Source of the DNA: Rhynochetos jubatus
Taxonomy: Eukaryota > Chordata > Aves > Eurypygiformes > Rhynochetidae
Direction of reading: 5' to 3'
Length of the DNA: 64,000 bases
NCBI GenBank assembly: GCA_027574665.1
Contig: CM050652.1
Span: 9,900,589 to 9,964,588 of the forward strand
Shown here piece by piece: positions 51,101 to 64,000 of this stretch. The notes under the pieces are model-generated. The model was not told the origin of the DNA and did no database searches. It was given only the letters and a program-made list of their open reading frames with translations. Within the stretch, counting starts at the first letter, position 1. Each line of letters begins with the position of its first letter. Made by a program: the position numbers and the translations under genes.

Positions 51101-53067
51101 TTATGGTAAGTTAGAGGATGCTCTTTATTCACAGTAAACTCAAACATGAGAATTTTGCCATTCCTTTATATGGGATTGGAATTAATCCTATAACTACCTA
51201 ACAGTCATGTTATGGTTCTAACTTCATTTTTAGTAAGCTGAACTATATTTATATATAGGAGTTGAAAGTGTTTTCCTCAAACCATCAGCTTGTGTCTATC
51301 AGAAAATTTACACTGCAATTAGTACCACTTGTGGTGTTAGTGGTATGGTCGTCCTACAAGTCAGCCTTTGATGATGACCAATGAAGATGTTGCTTGGGGT
51401 GATAACATACTCCAAGAGCTTCATGTTGCTTTGTAGAGATAAAAATATATTATTGATTGCTCAGTATTACAGAGAAATAAATTTATACATTATTAAGTTA
51501 TAGGTTGACAACTACATATAAAAATCATTAGCTCATTTTACATACAGTACAGGCTCTGCCTAATGAGGTGTTAATAGAAGCCAAGGTTCAGCCCCTGTTC
51601 TTTATAGGCTGCTGGTTAAATTCTTTCCCAGTATCCCACAGTTTGAGTTCTCGCAATGGGAAGTATATAATTAAGGTGAAATCAGCACACACTGCATGTT
51701 AAAAAGGAACTATTTACATTACAGATTGAAATGGATTGGGTTTCCAGAGGACAGGAGGGATATATTTATACAAGTCTAACAGAGCCACACTAGAAGCATG
51801 TAGGCCTCAAAAGCCCATGAAAGATGTAATTGTGTAATTCAAGCATTACACATAGTTTGCAGTGTATTTCTGAGTGTTTTTTTTTTTTCCCCTGGCTTGT
51901 GAATATGGTAAAGAGCAAAGGTAACATAGTATGAAAATGAGAGGCTGAGCCCTTGCAGCAGTCTGTACAATTTTGTTGCTGCAATGGGATCTGGTATATT
52001 TTGTTATGTGCAGAGATTTGCAGATCTTGAGGGATCTGTTTTCTGTTTTATCCATTTACATTGCTCTTGAGTGGCTTGAGGGTTTTTGGCATCACCTGAT
52101 CTCAGGTTGTGTAGCTATGCACTGGACACTCTTCTTGTCTGGACAAGGTATGGTTAAGCAGCAGTTGTGCCTGCCTTATCTAACCAAATATCCACCTTTT
52201 ACCTGCTGTGAGAACTGCTTGCTTCTTTCTGTAGTCAAGATACTGCAGGCAGAAGGACCAGAATGAATTTAGAAGGAAATAATCTGGATCAAAAAAATTA
52301 TTCTCCAAGCATAAATGTTTCAAATAATAGCAGCAGACAAGTAAAGAAGGGAGAGGTGAAATGTTGCAGAAGAAAAGTGATATTCTCTGTGTTCATATAC
52401 AGATTCTAATATATAGAATGTGTAATATAAAAACCAGTGTATAAGAATTTGGGTTTCTTAGGGCTTAGGGCTGGCTAATCATCTTTCAGGTCTGTTATAG
52501 GAAAAAAAAAAAAGTTTCATTGACCTTTGCAGGAGCCAGACTTTCAGCATATCTACTTTAACTTTCTTGATAGCTGTAATTTAGAATTCAGTTTAACACT
52601 AAGTATTTTGTCATGCTTACCCATGATACCTTACTGTGGCTGTCCTCTAGCTAGGTGGCAGCAAAATTTACTCAGGGACTAATGACTTAAGTTGAATAAC
52701 AAAGGTATTTGTGAATTCTGAAGCAGGTGAAGAGATTTAATGCAAGTATAGTATTTTCAATTAGTAATCATCTGACCTCATAAATCATGGCTAATTAATG
52801 ACTGGCCACACAACCTGTAACTGAATCATGACTGATTCAATTTCACGCACAAAAATGTTTTCTATTATTAGCATCTTTCACTGCAATAAAATTTTGGTTT
52901 TGAATGACTCGAAAATATTGGTTTTCCTGCAGAGGCAAATTCAAGAAAGATGTTAATGCCTGTTAGATAAAAAACCACCTTGTATTAGTACCAGAATAAG
53001 GATTTGGCTTGTGGTCTATGCTTACATATAGTCCAGAGAAGCCTGAATTAAAAAAAAATGGATGATT

Positions 53068-53124
53068 ATGTGTATGTATATACACATATATATGTGTGTG
53101 TATAAAATTTGTTTGTATATATGT
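53068..53124. repeat. Mixed TG/TA microsatellite in intron
   Basis: Alternating TATG, TATA, CACATA and TGTGTG units, partly self-complementary (TATACACATATATATGTG). Simple-sequence DNA. Confidence 0.8.
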
Positions 53125-56100
53125 AACAGATTGAAGTTTGGATTTTTCTTACAGTGAATTAAAGAGCAGTATAATTCAAAGGGTTTAGGAACCAAAGACC
53201 TGTATTATCCTGTGTAATTGCTCTAGGTCTAAATGTGTTTAGGTATAAGGGCTCAGAACCAGAATTATAAGAGTTTGGAAAAACCATGTGATAAGCAGTC
53301 TCTTCTTACCCAAATTCTCGAGGACACATAGAACTCAAGGTCAGCAAAGAAATGTCTTTGGGAAAGCTACACAAATATCTCTGGGCCACCTGTGGGGTAG
53401 GAGAACTTTTGCATCCCATTCCCACTGGACAGACAACTGATTTTTTACCATCAGGACAAACTTTAGGTTTATTATTCATCCACATTACAAGAGGTGACTG
53501 GCAGCATGTTCAGGAGTACATCCAAGTAATCCTAGGGGGACTTACTCAACAAGACAGGAATTTTTTTGGCAGAGAATTCATGCTAGTTCCTTCCATAAGT
53601 GCATTTTGTTGACAAAGGCTTCTGTAAGTATTGCTGTAGCAGAACTCTGAAGTGATAAGCACCACCACCAGGGATTCAAGAAGCAGACTGTTTGCTGCGT
53701 AACATCAATCACTTTCCTACTTTTGCTTTAAAGAACTAAGTACCATCTGAAGGTGCAAGACCAGAATATCCTGCATGCTGCTGCCTCTATGCAGCTAACT
53801 CCCTGCTTTCAAAGTGATAAGACCATCTGCTTTTTTAAACTCTTCATCAGATATTGTACTCATCGTTATTTCACAGAAAGCAAGTGTTGTATTTTACTTA
53901 AATAAAAACAGGATTAATGTTGTTTGTATGATTTTCAGTATGCTCTGCAAAGGTGAGCATCTGTTTCCGGCCTTTTGAGAAACATTCTGTCAATAAATAT
54001 TCTAAAAGTGTGCAATGAGACTACTAAATGTAATTCGAACTGCTGCCCTGGTTTTCTTCATGTAGCTAGGCAAATATGATGAAGTTACAGCATGCAGCCA
54101 GCATTAATTAGAAAAATCTTCATTTCTTAAAGAAATCCATAGCCTTCAGGGACAAAGATAATAATCTTTGTTTCACAAAAGAAAGCCCTCTTAACTTGAA
54201 TATACCACTTAAAATGTTTTTTGTTGGTTAGTTAACGTTTGGCATTTAAATAATCAGTTGAGAATTCATGATTAAACATGAAAGAAAATGTTAAATGTAA
54301 AAAAATAATTCAAATACTGAATTATAAAAATATCTATAGTATAATGTAGTTATATTCCAAATTCCTATAAAGAAAGGACGTAAATAAATTTGAAGAAACA
54401 ATATTTGACAAGTTTTTAAAACAAACTCCACCTCCAAATTGATAAAAATGTAAATTGCCGTCACCAAGATTCAGTTTGAGGAACTGAGTTTATTACATCC
54501 ATTAAAATAAATAAAACCACCATGATTCTTTCAGAGCACTTTCAAAACCAAATGTTACCAACCTATTGTTTCCTCACTTTTATCATCTTACATTGACAAA
54601 TTCTTCTTTTCCTTGATCTTGGTTCTTCTGATCATCCTCAAGGCTACAAATTCTTATTTTGGAAGAGAGATTTCATCTTGTTAACAAATTCAGGCTGACA
54701 TCACAGTATTTCTCCTTTAAGCATCTTCTGTTAGTTTTGATGAAGCTATAAACTGATATTCTTTAACTCATGCTGCATCACTTTGGCAAACTGTTTTATA
54801 GCAGTCTAAAGACTTCCATTTTTTCCCCTTTCAAAAACAATGTAAAGCAGGAATTAATCTTTATGTATTCATATTTTTCCTTACCGTGTGATGATTTTCA
54901 TGCCTGTAAAACATCCCCTAAGCAACAGCGTTTTGAGATATTTATTTTTTTAAGACATGAACATTTAACAGTATTACAAACACAAGGAAGAGTTTATCTG
55001 TTTTCCCTCAGGATTTTTCCATGACATATCTTGATGCTAGACCTTTGCAGAGGATTTGTGGATTGTGGCACATTACAATCAGATATCTGATACACTGTTT
55101 AGCCTCAGCGCTCTAGGTGAACACATCTTAGTGATGAATCTTTCTTTCTTTTCTGGCCTACTCTCATTCTTATTTAATATGCATGACCTCCAGAATATAA
55201 TAGTATGTCAAAGGTTCCTTTTACAGTTTCTGTTCAAGTATGTACAGGAGGTTTGTAACCACAAAGATGTCAACAAAGTGATGCCTGCCAAACATCTTGG
55301 CCCTGGCATGACGTACAGACTCTGTGTGTAGCAAATAGCAGCAAAGCTTGGATCACTCATGTAGCTGAAACATAATTTTTGTTGCAATACAGGTTGAATT
55401 TCATCTTAAATCACGTTTATTAGTCTCACGTGAAAGTAGATAACTGGTAGTTGTTTATGTCATGTCTTGCTACTCTGTCTCAATATAATATTTGGTATGC
55501 TTTGTTACCTCTTCGGTCAATCAGCATCTTCTCAGCTCTTATTAAAAGTCAAAGAAAGTTTTCCAGTTACATATAACAACCTAAGATTTGTTATTGAATG
55601 CAGTACATATTGTTTCAGACTGAAACTTCATTTGCCTGGTGGAAGTGCCATCCATTACGTATTTGGCACCATAGTACAAAATTAACGAAGTTTACCAGGA
55701 AACAGCAGTACCATCTGCCTTTTTGTCTCTTTGCCTTCCATGGAGAAACTTATTGCCATAGCACTTTCTGTAACTCATCTGTCTATTATTGGTTGACTCC
55801 TGATACTTAGATCTCAAGTATCAAGGAAAGAATTAAAAACTGATTTTTTCAATGTTTCTGCAGGTTAAAAAGTCAACATAAAGGAAACCCTGTAATAATC
55901 TAATGGCAAAGACTAATTTGTCATAAACATTCTGCATTTAGCTTCTAAAATTGTATTACCATTATTAGTTGAATTTGCTTGATAGGACCTGTCATATCTT
56001 TCCAGTCAAGGAAGTTTCTATGATAGAAATGGGATTTTTGTGCTTTGTGTGATCTATTACAATATAGTTCAAAGGATGCCTGAATATTAAATGTCAAAAT

Positions 56101-56133
56101 GAAGAAGAAATAAAAGACCAAAAATTTCATTCA

Positions 56134-56170
56134 TAAAAAAAACCCCAAACAACAAAACAAAAAAATAAAC
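56134..56170 (+). repeat. A-rich low-complexity tract
   Basis: A runs broken by CCCC and CAAAC units. Low-complexity intronic sequence. Confidence 0.7.
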
Positions 56171-58342
56171 TCAACCAAAGCCTATTAGCCAAAAACAGGA
56201 GAAAGAAAAAAATGTCACAGACGACTTCTCATACCCCTTTGGCCTGAGCAGATGTTCATTTATAAGAATCTGATGACAGGCAATATATAGTCCTCTTTAG
56301 ACTGTGATTTGGCAGCAGCAGCTAAGAAAAAAAAAGTTTATGATCCTTGTGAAATCATGTTGCTGAAATTTTTACTTCATCAGTACTGAAGAATGTAAAG
56401 TTTTAGGAAACTCGATCTTTCAGTGTAGTACATGAAGTTTATTCTCTGTTTCTATATTTCTTTAAAACCACCCAAATATATTTACAAGCAAATTTAAAAG
56501 GTTTTTGACTAATATGATGATGGGGGTGTTTTTGAAAACTATTCACAAAATAATTCTCTAAATCAAGGAACCAGTGCTTGGAAGACAGGCATTCAGTGAA
56601 AAAAGGCTTCACTCCTCTTAACATCCTTAATGTATCTATTCTCTACATCTTCTGTGTTTATTTTTATCTAAAGGATTCCTGACTTCATACTGTGAAGCAA
56701 TTGAAGCTTCTGTGGGGAGTTAAACAATGGGCTTTTTACTGTTGCTAAGTTTGCTTTATAGGCTTTTTCTTACAACACATTTGTTTAATAGGCCTAGTAA
56801 AATGGTGAATGCAGCTGTAAATATATCTTTTATTTGCTGATGTGCAATAAACATCACAGGGATGTTGGCCTTTTCTTGTTCTGATCTTCCTGACTTTGGT
56901 GAAAGGAAATTGTGCAAAATGAATGAAAAGTGCCTTAAACTGATTGCAGAAAACAGCAGTCCCCAGATACCTAAGGGTCAGTACCTTGTTTCTCTTTAAC
57001 AGATGGTTTCTCCCAGCAGTGTTACTAAAACTTAATAATAGTCAAATAATAGGTTGCTTGATGTGAGGGAATTATTCCAGATAACGCTATTCACTGAGGT
57101 CATCACTGAAGGTCATTTTTCAGCCAGAAAGATAAAGGTTAGCAAGTGTTGCTCAATTCCATGAGCTCCTGCAACTCTATTTATGATTAAGCTAAGTGCC
57201 TTCCCATGGGTGTGTGGTAAAAAACAGGAGTAAAGGAAAATAAACCCAATCCTTTATGTATTAAATATTTCATCTCAGTTGATTGAGAATAGTATGATGC
57301 AAAGCTTGAAAATTCGTGTTGTCTGGGAGCCCAGAAAGACATAAGCTGTTCTAGAGATCTTGTTCTTACTAATGTTGTTGCTGAAAAAATGTCTTTATGT
57401 GCCTGTGTTTACATGCAGTAACTCATTATTTTCTCTTCTCTGCTTATCTTAGGCATGGCCGTGTCCTTGTGCATATTTTCAGGTTACACAAGCTTCTGGG
57501 ATAGTAATTTCTAAACACACTATTGAGGAGGTGTTAAAGTACTCAGCAGGTTGAGCATGTATTATATCTCAGAACCAGGCTGTAAACAGTTCCATGCTCT
57601 TCATTGATTCCATAGTATTCCTTATTTAGTGACTGCAGCTTCTGTGGGTCAACATTCAAACACCGCAGTGGGTTATTTAATTTCTAAAATACTTGAATGC
57701 TTGTAGATAAAAATGTTTCACATTTAGAAGATAAACAGTTACAATAAAGAGTGATTCTCCAACAACAGCTTTGAAGGCAGCATACTGTCCTTAAGTTCCA
57801 CTAATTGATACATGAATCCTTTAATATAATAGTAGGACAGAGGCCTTATTTCACTGTTACTAAGGACAATGGCAAGCCACCCACAAACTTCTGTGACTAA
57901 AGAGTTGTCAGGGTACTCCTCATTCCTTTACTTTCTGAAAGAGATGATTAATTCGGTTGTTGCTCTTAGTCTGGAAGTGTAATTATGTCTCTGCTGAGTA
58001 TAGATGGAAAATAATGATCAGCTTAAACCGGAGGCCTAGCTTGTACTCAGATAAAAGTAGGTGAGATGGATTTGGGATGAATGTCTGGTGATAGGTCTAG
58101 GATGTTACATGTCTGAGGATAAAACCCTTTAACTGACAATGACTTACTGCAGAGCTTACAAGCTGCAGCACAATTGCCCTGATAAAGTGTAAGTGAAGAT
58201 ATTATTACTAAGTAAGTAGTGTGTCTTTGATCTAATAATGGTCCGGAAGATGAGGACAAAGGTGTAGTCACTTGAGCCGTGACTTGAGCAATCAAAGTGG
58301 CTATCATAGCTCTGGACCACAGTAATGACTCGGATATTCAGT

Positions 58343-58426
58343 GCACAATATGCTGACTTTGTTTAAGCACAATATCCTGATTTAGGTTAAGCATAATGTG
58401 CCAACTTAGGTTAAGCATATTTCAGA
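58343..58426 (+). repeat. 24-bp minisatellite, about 3.5 copies
   Basis: Units start at 58343, 58367, 58391 and 58415, an exact 24-base spacing. Each begins GCACAATAT, GCATAATGT or GCATATTTC and ends in a GTTTAA or GGTTAA motif. The copies differ by several substitutions but no indels. It lies in SEMA3E intron 1. Confidence 0.85.
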
Positions 58427-58477
58427 ACAATTTAAAATAAACTGATGCATTTCCTATTGAAATAGGTGAGCGTCTGG

Positions 58478-58517
58478 CTGCTTGCCAGAGCTCAGCTACT
58501 CTCTGGCCAAGAAGCAG
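58478..58517. repeat. Inverted repeat (hairpin) next to minisatellite
   Basis: CTGCTTGCCAGAG (58478-58490) and CTCTGGCCAAGAAGCAG (58501-58517) can pair over 13 bp with a 4-base bulge and a 10-base loop. No function is known. Confidence 0.6.
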
Positions 58518-60077
58518 TAACAAACAGTGGTTATATACAAGCTGTTTAAGTTATTTCCACTGCACACAAAGCAGCCTTATAGACCATATCCTAAAACTTT
58601 GATTCTATAAATACTTGATCATGTACAAAAAAAAAATGTGTTTTTTTAATCACAGAAATAACTCCATTGATTAAAATTTCAATTGGGGGTTGTTTGCAAG
58701 ACCAAAGTCTAAGGCACAGATTCTTTGTGGCCATTCCTGTATTGTGATTGTTTAAAACCAATCATGACAAAAGGTGTTCTATTTTGCCTATACCCCAGGC
58801 ATTATAAAGCAACACGAAACTCTGACAATTTTGATTTATGTGTATAATTTCACTTTCCATTTTATTCCTTGGCTAAAACGATTATGGAAAGGCTTGAGAC
58901 TTAAATTGGCCATGCTCCTTTGCTATAAGGAAAACGGTATTTTTAGAAAATGCTTCTTTGAGGATTTTGTAGAGTACTGTAATATGTATGGGTATTTGTC
59001 ATTTAGCATCGTGAAATAGATGTTACAAGTGCTATATGTGGTCTCTGTAATTTTCTTGACATGTAACAATCCCCTACTTAGAAAACACAACAAATTACTT
59101 CTTAATATCAAGTTAATGGATTGGATTGTTTTCTGTGTGTGGTTTCACATTTACTACTTGAATGTGTAATAGCAGTAAAATCTTTGAGCTGTAAAATTAG
59201 ATCTCTGAGCTGTTGAAAACTCCTTGTGCTCTTCATTTAAAACAAAACAAACACATACAGCATGGAGATTTGAAAATAATAATAACTGATGTTTATACAT
59301 TCTTGTGAAACAGCTCCTGAAGTGTGCTGTGAATCTGATAGCAGCACAGAAATTCTCTACCTTGGGATTGTTGAAAAGTAACCGACATATTGACACATAG
59401 TGATATCTGACACTATTGCCAGGGAGCATTGCAGGACCCATGGGGAATATCTGAGAGTTAGTGTTGTCATGTCTTAGCATGTTTTATATTTTAAAAGGTG
59501 TAAACCATAAATTAACACGAAGAAAGTAGATTTCTAATCTATGATGAAAAGGTGCTTCAGAGTTTTCCTGAATTAGTCATACATTATATCCATAACTAGT
59601 CCTGCTACAACCTTGTTGGCATGGTTTGGATTCTGTGTTTAACTGTTTGCAACATGATGGTGAATTTCTACAGATGTGGATTTTTGTGCAGTTTCTGTCT
59701 CACCGGTTTTGCTTTATAAGTGTTTGTTCCTTCACTTTGCAATGTCTGCTCTTGCCAGACATTGTAATTCTGATGGCAGAGTTTAGCTATTACTGCATCC
59801 ACCTGAGTCCTGTACTTGTAACTGCAGTACAGCAGCACGGGGTAATAACGTGTTTCTGTTGGCATCTTGCAGTTCTGCAATTGCTTTCACAGGCATTTTA
59901 ATAATGCTGATGCTACCTAGTCACTACAGAATTGTTTACAGACTTTTAAAAGTGCATCTGAGCACTAAAGGGTGGAGGTAGATCCTGAGAGCAGCTTGCA
60001 TAATTGGATTAAAAAGCCTTCAGGCTGACCTTAATGTTTCTGACTGGACAAGACTTGGTTTTAACTGATCAGTTCCT

Positions 60078-60172
60078 AACCTAAGTAGTTACTGATTTTC
60101 ACCCTTGTAAAGACCTCACACCTGCTGAAAACCTAAGTAGTGAACTTCAGTGAAGACCTCACAACTGCTAGT
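60078..60172 (+). repeat. Diverged tandem duplication, two copies
   Basis: AACCTAAGTAGT at 60078 and 60130 and AAGACCTCACAC/AAGACCTCACAA at 60110 and 60153 recur in the same order. The offset changes from 52 to 43 bases through a small deletion. This is an intronic duplication. Confidence 0.7.
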
Positions 60173-63100
60173 ATCTATCTTAGATGGTGAACTCGAGATC
60201 TAACGTGATGCTTATAGAAGCTGTAGTACCCATAAAACATGCCTGTATGCAATTTTAACCCAAATCCTTTCATAATTAAAATATTTCTTCTGGGAGTGAA
60301 AAGTTACAGTCCTTTAACTGAAACCTTTTCTGTTGGGCTGGTTGGATCATCAATAATATGTTAATAATCTAGAGATTTGTGAAAACTGGATCCACTTTGA
60401 AGTTTTATGAAAAATTTTCAACAAGCTTCTGGGATCCTCGAGTATTTAAGTCTTGCTACTTCTCATAATTTATTTCCAGCAGAATTATCTAACTTAAATG
60501 AGAATGAAGCTTCCTTCCAACTACCTATTGCTTTTCCCAGTTAAACTGAAATATCTGTGAGCATTGTGACACCAGCAATAAGAAATATGAACAAGGACGT
60601 GCCTCACTATGAGGCAATCATTCAAGCAGAAAACAAATTTGAAAAGTGAAGGACATATATTCTAGTCTACTGTATGCATAAACCTCATGTCCCTTGGACT
60701 TTCTCTGTTCTTTCCCCTACTGGATTAGTCTGAGATCTTGTCTTTATCACTAGCTTTTTTAGTATCTCCAGTTCTTAACAAATCACTTAATCCTTCCAAA
60801 GTTATACTCACCTTTCCTCATCTCATGTTTTCCTCTGTAGCACAAGTATTGGTATCCGTGACACTAAAGTCTCCCTTAGAGCAACTGTCTCCTTCTCATG
60901 TAACCTTCAGCTGTATTCCTGGGACTCTTTGTATTCATTAACCACTATCTTGCTTCCCCAGGTGGACAAAAAGTTGCAGAAGTATGATTGTTTCTGCATG
61001 TGTTTGTTGACCAGTGGCATGTACTAACTGACCAGTTGCCTGCTAAGTGAATTATTTCGATAATTACTTTTTTCTTCCTTTTGGTTAAGGAACTAATGTA
61101 GTATTTCAATTTCTTATCTACTGATTTTCATGAAACATGGAAAAACTTAATTTTTTTTTAGACTGTCCTTACTCCCCACTAAGAATTCCCCTTACTCCCC
61201 AAATTTCTTTTCCCAAGAAATTTCATACTGGTCAGAGGGATCTTACGTGTCTCTCACAAACTTCTAAATGGATTGTGTCACCAATTAGCAGAGGGATCAA
61301 AACCTCCTCATTTTCTTAGGAAATTAGACTTGTTTTCATTACAGGAGAATCAATCTTTACTATGATAAACCATAATCCTCTTAGTCTTCCAAGTTGGTAT
61401 TTCTTTAGTGCAGTCAGATAAACTGACGATTTAGTGTCAATGCAACTATCTTTTCCAATCGTTCCTATGAAAATTTCAGTCTGCTCCTGTGTTGCAGGTA
61501 GCTCTTCCTAGGAAGTCCATCTGATCAGCAAGCACAATTTATGTTGAAGATATTTTCTTATTATATGAGTTAAAGGCACCAGGTCTGCTTTCTTAAGGAT
61601 TAAAAATATTAAAAGTAATAGATACGTGGAGTTTCGTTCCCAATGTTTTGTCCTTTACCAATTACTGGGGACAGTGCAATAAATGTCTATTTGGAACAGA
61701 TTTTCTGTGGCACTCCCTGCTTTCAGATGGGTTAGGATTATTATCCCAGACGTTCCCTGTAGGATTTTGACATGGTCTTGTTCCCAGGGGAGTCTTGGAG
61801 ATGTACACACGTGGAATTTTCTAGAGACACAATATTTAAGCAAGAAGCCAAAGAATGAAGAAAACTGCCTAGGTCAATTAAAGGAAAAGAATGCCTGGAA
61901 AAAATGATCACATAAGGTCTACATGACTGTGGAAGATGAAAGAGAAAATGAAAGCGAAAAACATACGGACTGTAAATTTTAGAGAAGACCAGATAACTAG
62001 CCTAGTGACACACGGATTTATCTATCTAAATCAATCCTACTATATAGTATCAGATAGTTTTCACCAATAGACTTAGTAATATGAACAGTTAAATAAAGAG
62101 AAGGCTTATCAGGGTAGCAGCTGACAAGAGTGTAGACAAGCAAGATTAAAAATAAAATCTATGGCTATCTGAGCATATTCTAATTTAGGAGTAATAACAA
62201 ATAAGCATTCTCTGTTTACTTTCTATTATCTTAGATGCTGTCACTTGGCTCTGAGTGATAAACTATTAATAAATTGTTTTATGTTGTGCTAACAAATAGT
62301 TTCATTTATCAGTAACATCCAAAGTGCTTAAGTAGAACAGCATTTTGTTTAAAGTACCTTGAGATACTATCAGATAAATTAACCTTTTTCCTTTTATAGA
62401 TTGAACTAGAAATGCATTCCAAAAATTCTAGTCTGCTGATGAAACCAAATTTCTCCTTAAGCTGCTGCCATTTAGTCTTTTGTAATATTTGTCTAGATAC
62501 TGTTAATTAACTTCAATTATGCAGATAGTTTAGGAATGTTAAAACAAGCCTTGTTGTCTCTCAATTCCCAGAAACAGTAGGAAAAGTTTTAAAGATAAAA
62601 TGGCAGGTGCTGTCATTCAATTCTAGTCTCCACAAGAGACTTTTTTTTTGCTAGCAGTTAAGTATTTAATTCAAAAATTCTCTGTGAACTTTCTTAGCAA
62701 TGTTGAGACTTCCATGTTAATAAATTAAGGTACAGAATTTTTCTTTTAAGTCCTACATATGGAAATCTAAAGACTTTTAAGAATATAAGCACTAGTTTTG
62801 AAAAATTGTAGTGTGCAGCGTTACAAAGAGTTCTTGGAAAGAGAAACTGAAAATACTGAAAAAGATGGACAGTAAATTGGAAGAGCTTTGCACTTATTTA
62901 TTGAAATACTATATATTTTTCTGGAAAGTCTGATCCCCAATTTTTCCTGAGTTTGGCAAGATTGCTTTTGATATATGTCAGTAAGTACTAATAACACCTT
63001 AATACGTTATCAATGAGTTTAAGTGGTACTTCTCCTCCAGGACAGAGCCTTATCATTATTAATTTAAACAAGTATGTCTTGAACAGGTATTTGCAGTATT

Positions 63101-64000
63101 TGTTGTGGTGAAGAACAACTGCAATGAAAAGTTCAGTTGCTCACTTACCGCATGGTATCCCAGGTGCTACATGCATCCTTCTGCAGACTGTTTATCTGGT
63201 TTTGAGTTTTAACTACTCATTTTTCAGATTTCACTGTAGCATTGCAAATCCCCAACACAGGACCCAGGAACACACTCAGTTTGCAATGGTTTAGCAAATC
63301 ATGTGGCATCTGGGTGCACATTCACAACCTGTAGCAAATATAAATTAAAGCAACTTCACAGGATCATTGTAATTTGGGGCCAAAATTACTTTGATTCCGA
63401 AGCATCCAGTTATCAAAAGTTAGTTGATGCATCTTGACTTGCCATCATAACTTGATCATGCATGAAATCCTCAGTTCATGTCAGCTGGTTCTCTGCTGTT
63501 GGCCTGTGTGGGTTGTTTCTTTTTTAAATGGTTTCTGCATAACTCAAAAAGTAATTTAAGACTCACATTGCTTTGCTTTATGTTTTTATTCTTTAAATAA
63601 TTTTATTGAATATTCATTATTGATATCATGTGTTCATGTAACTTCCAGCTAGTAATACAAGGTTTTAACTTAACTTTCAAATTATTTTGGTCCTTCTTGT
63701 ATTTTTGTATATATTTTGCTTTTGACTTCGAATGTCTTCTAAAGTTACATATCAAAAGGTTAATTTATTATTTTTTTCCTTTTTTTAATATTATTCCTCC
63801 TCTAAGAGAGCTAAATTTAATCCTGATGTGGTCACTATTACTTAATGTCTCAAGTATAACTACTTTTTTCATTTTTTTACTAGCTTTTCCTTTGATATGT
63901 TCCAAACTAAACCATTCCAAGAAGGAATCATTTAACAGGCAAAATAGAACTTCCTTAAATGTTTTCTTTATTATGCCAGATAGTCAGTTTACAAAAGAGA

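Larger units (their letters stand above)
48139..64000 (+). other. SEMA3E: SEMA3E intron 1 (5' part, continues past window)
   Basis: The intron begins with the donor GTAGGT at 48139-48144. I see no later stretch encoding the expected start of exon 2 (sema-domain beginning, LLNLN-type), so at least 15.9 kb of intron 1 is present. A very large first intron is usual for class 3 semaphorin genes. The sequence is AT-rich. Open frames inside it (for example 49920-50270 on the minus strand, 116 codons) have no recognisable domain. I see no clear CR1 or LTR copy here, unlike the upstream flank. Visible items are short: a T-run near 51871, an AT/TG tract at 53068, a 24-bp minisatellite at 58343 and a diverged duplication at 60078. 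Confidence 0.8.

Noticed and set aside
1-64000. CRISPR array, operon, phage or bacterial defence system
   Set aside because: No regular repeat-spacer structure and no prokaryotic gene density; the sequence is vertebrate nuclear DNA.
1-64000. tRNA or rRNA gene
   Set aside because: No intact B-box/cloverleaf or rRNA stretch was noticed; tRNA-like matches were only old SINE-type remnants.

Overview
The window reads as a piece of a bird nuclear chromosome. Truncated CR1 retrotransposon copies lie on both strands, and several keep the diagnostic 3' end with its ATTCTATG-type octamer. Two solitary LTRs of avian endogenous-retrovirus type are present. The DNA is AT-rich, with long non-coding stretches and no open frame longer than 142 codons. 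The LTR types suggest a bird outside the chicken/duck group, but that is only an impression.

The one gene I can support is SEMA3E (semaphorin 3E) on the + strand. Its first coding exon, positions 48024-48138, encodes the signal peptide and first mature residues. It ends in a phase-1 splice donor, GTAGGT. Everything from 48139 to the window end fits intron 1, which continues past the window. The roughly 250 bases before the ATG look like a 5' leader with two short upstream ORFs and a weak TATA-like site near 47767. This promoter reading is inferred.

Positions 1-47700 are non-coding and AT-rich, presumably the 5' flank of SEMA3E. By conserved vertebrate gene order it would lie toward SEMA3A, which is not visible here. 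It holds two solo LTRs (1533-2438 antisense; 33239-33842 sense, with a perfect 5-bp target duplication), an LTR end fragment (about 19785), CR1 fragments (127, 8715, 12596, 16955, 19152, 20973, 22378, 26765, 35931, 39664), possible ancient amniote repeats (34923, 38604, 41101, 44556), simple repeats and several strong inverted repeats. A small CpG-enriched patch lies at 44870-45010.

The intron (48139-64000) is almost free of recognisable CR1. It contains a 24-bp-period minisatellite (58343-58426) followed by a hairpin, a diverged tandem duplication (60078-60172) and a TA/TG tract.

I found no tRNA, rRNA, CRISPR array, complete mobile element or novel multi-gene system. The best items for follow-up are the SEMA3E start with its upstream ORFs, the minisatellite, the 15-bp hairpin at 20624-20669 and the dated LTR insertion.
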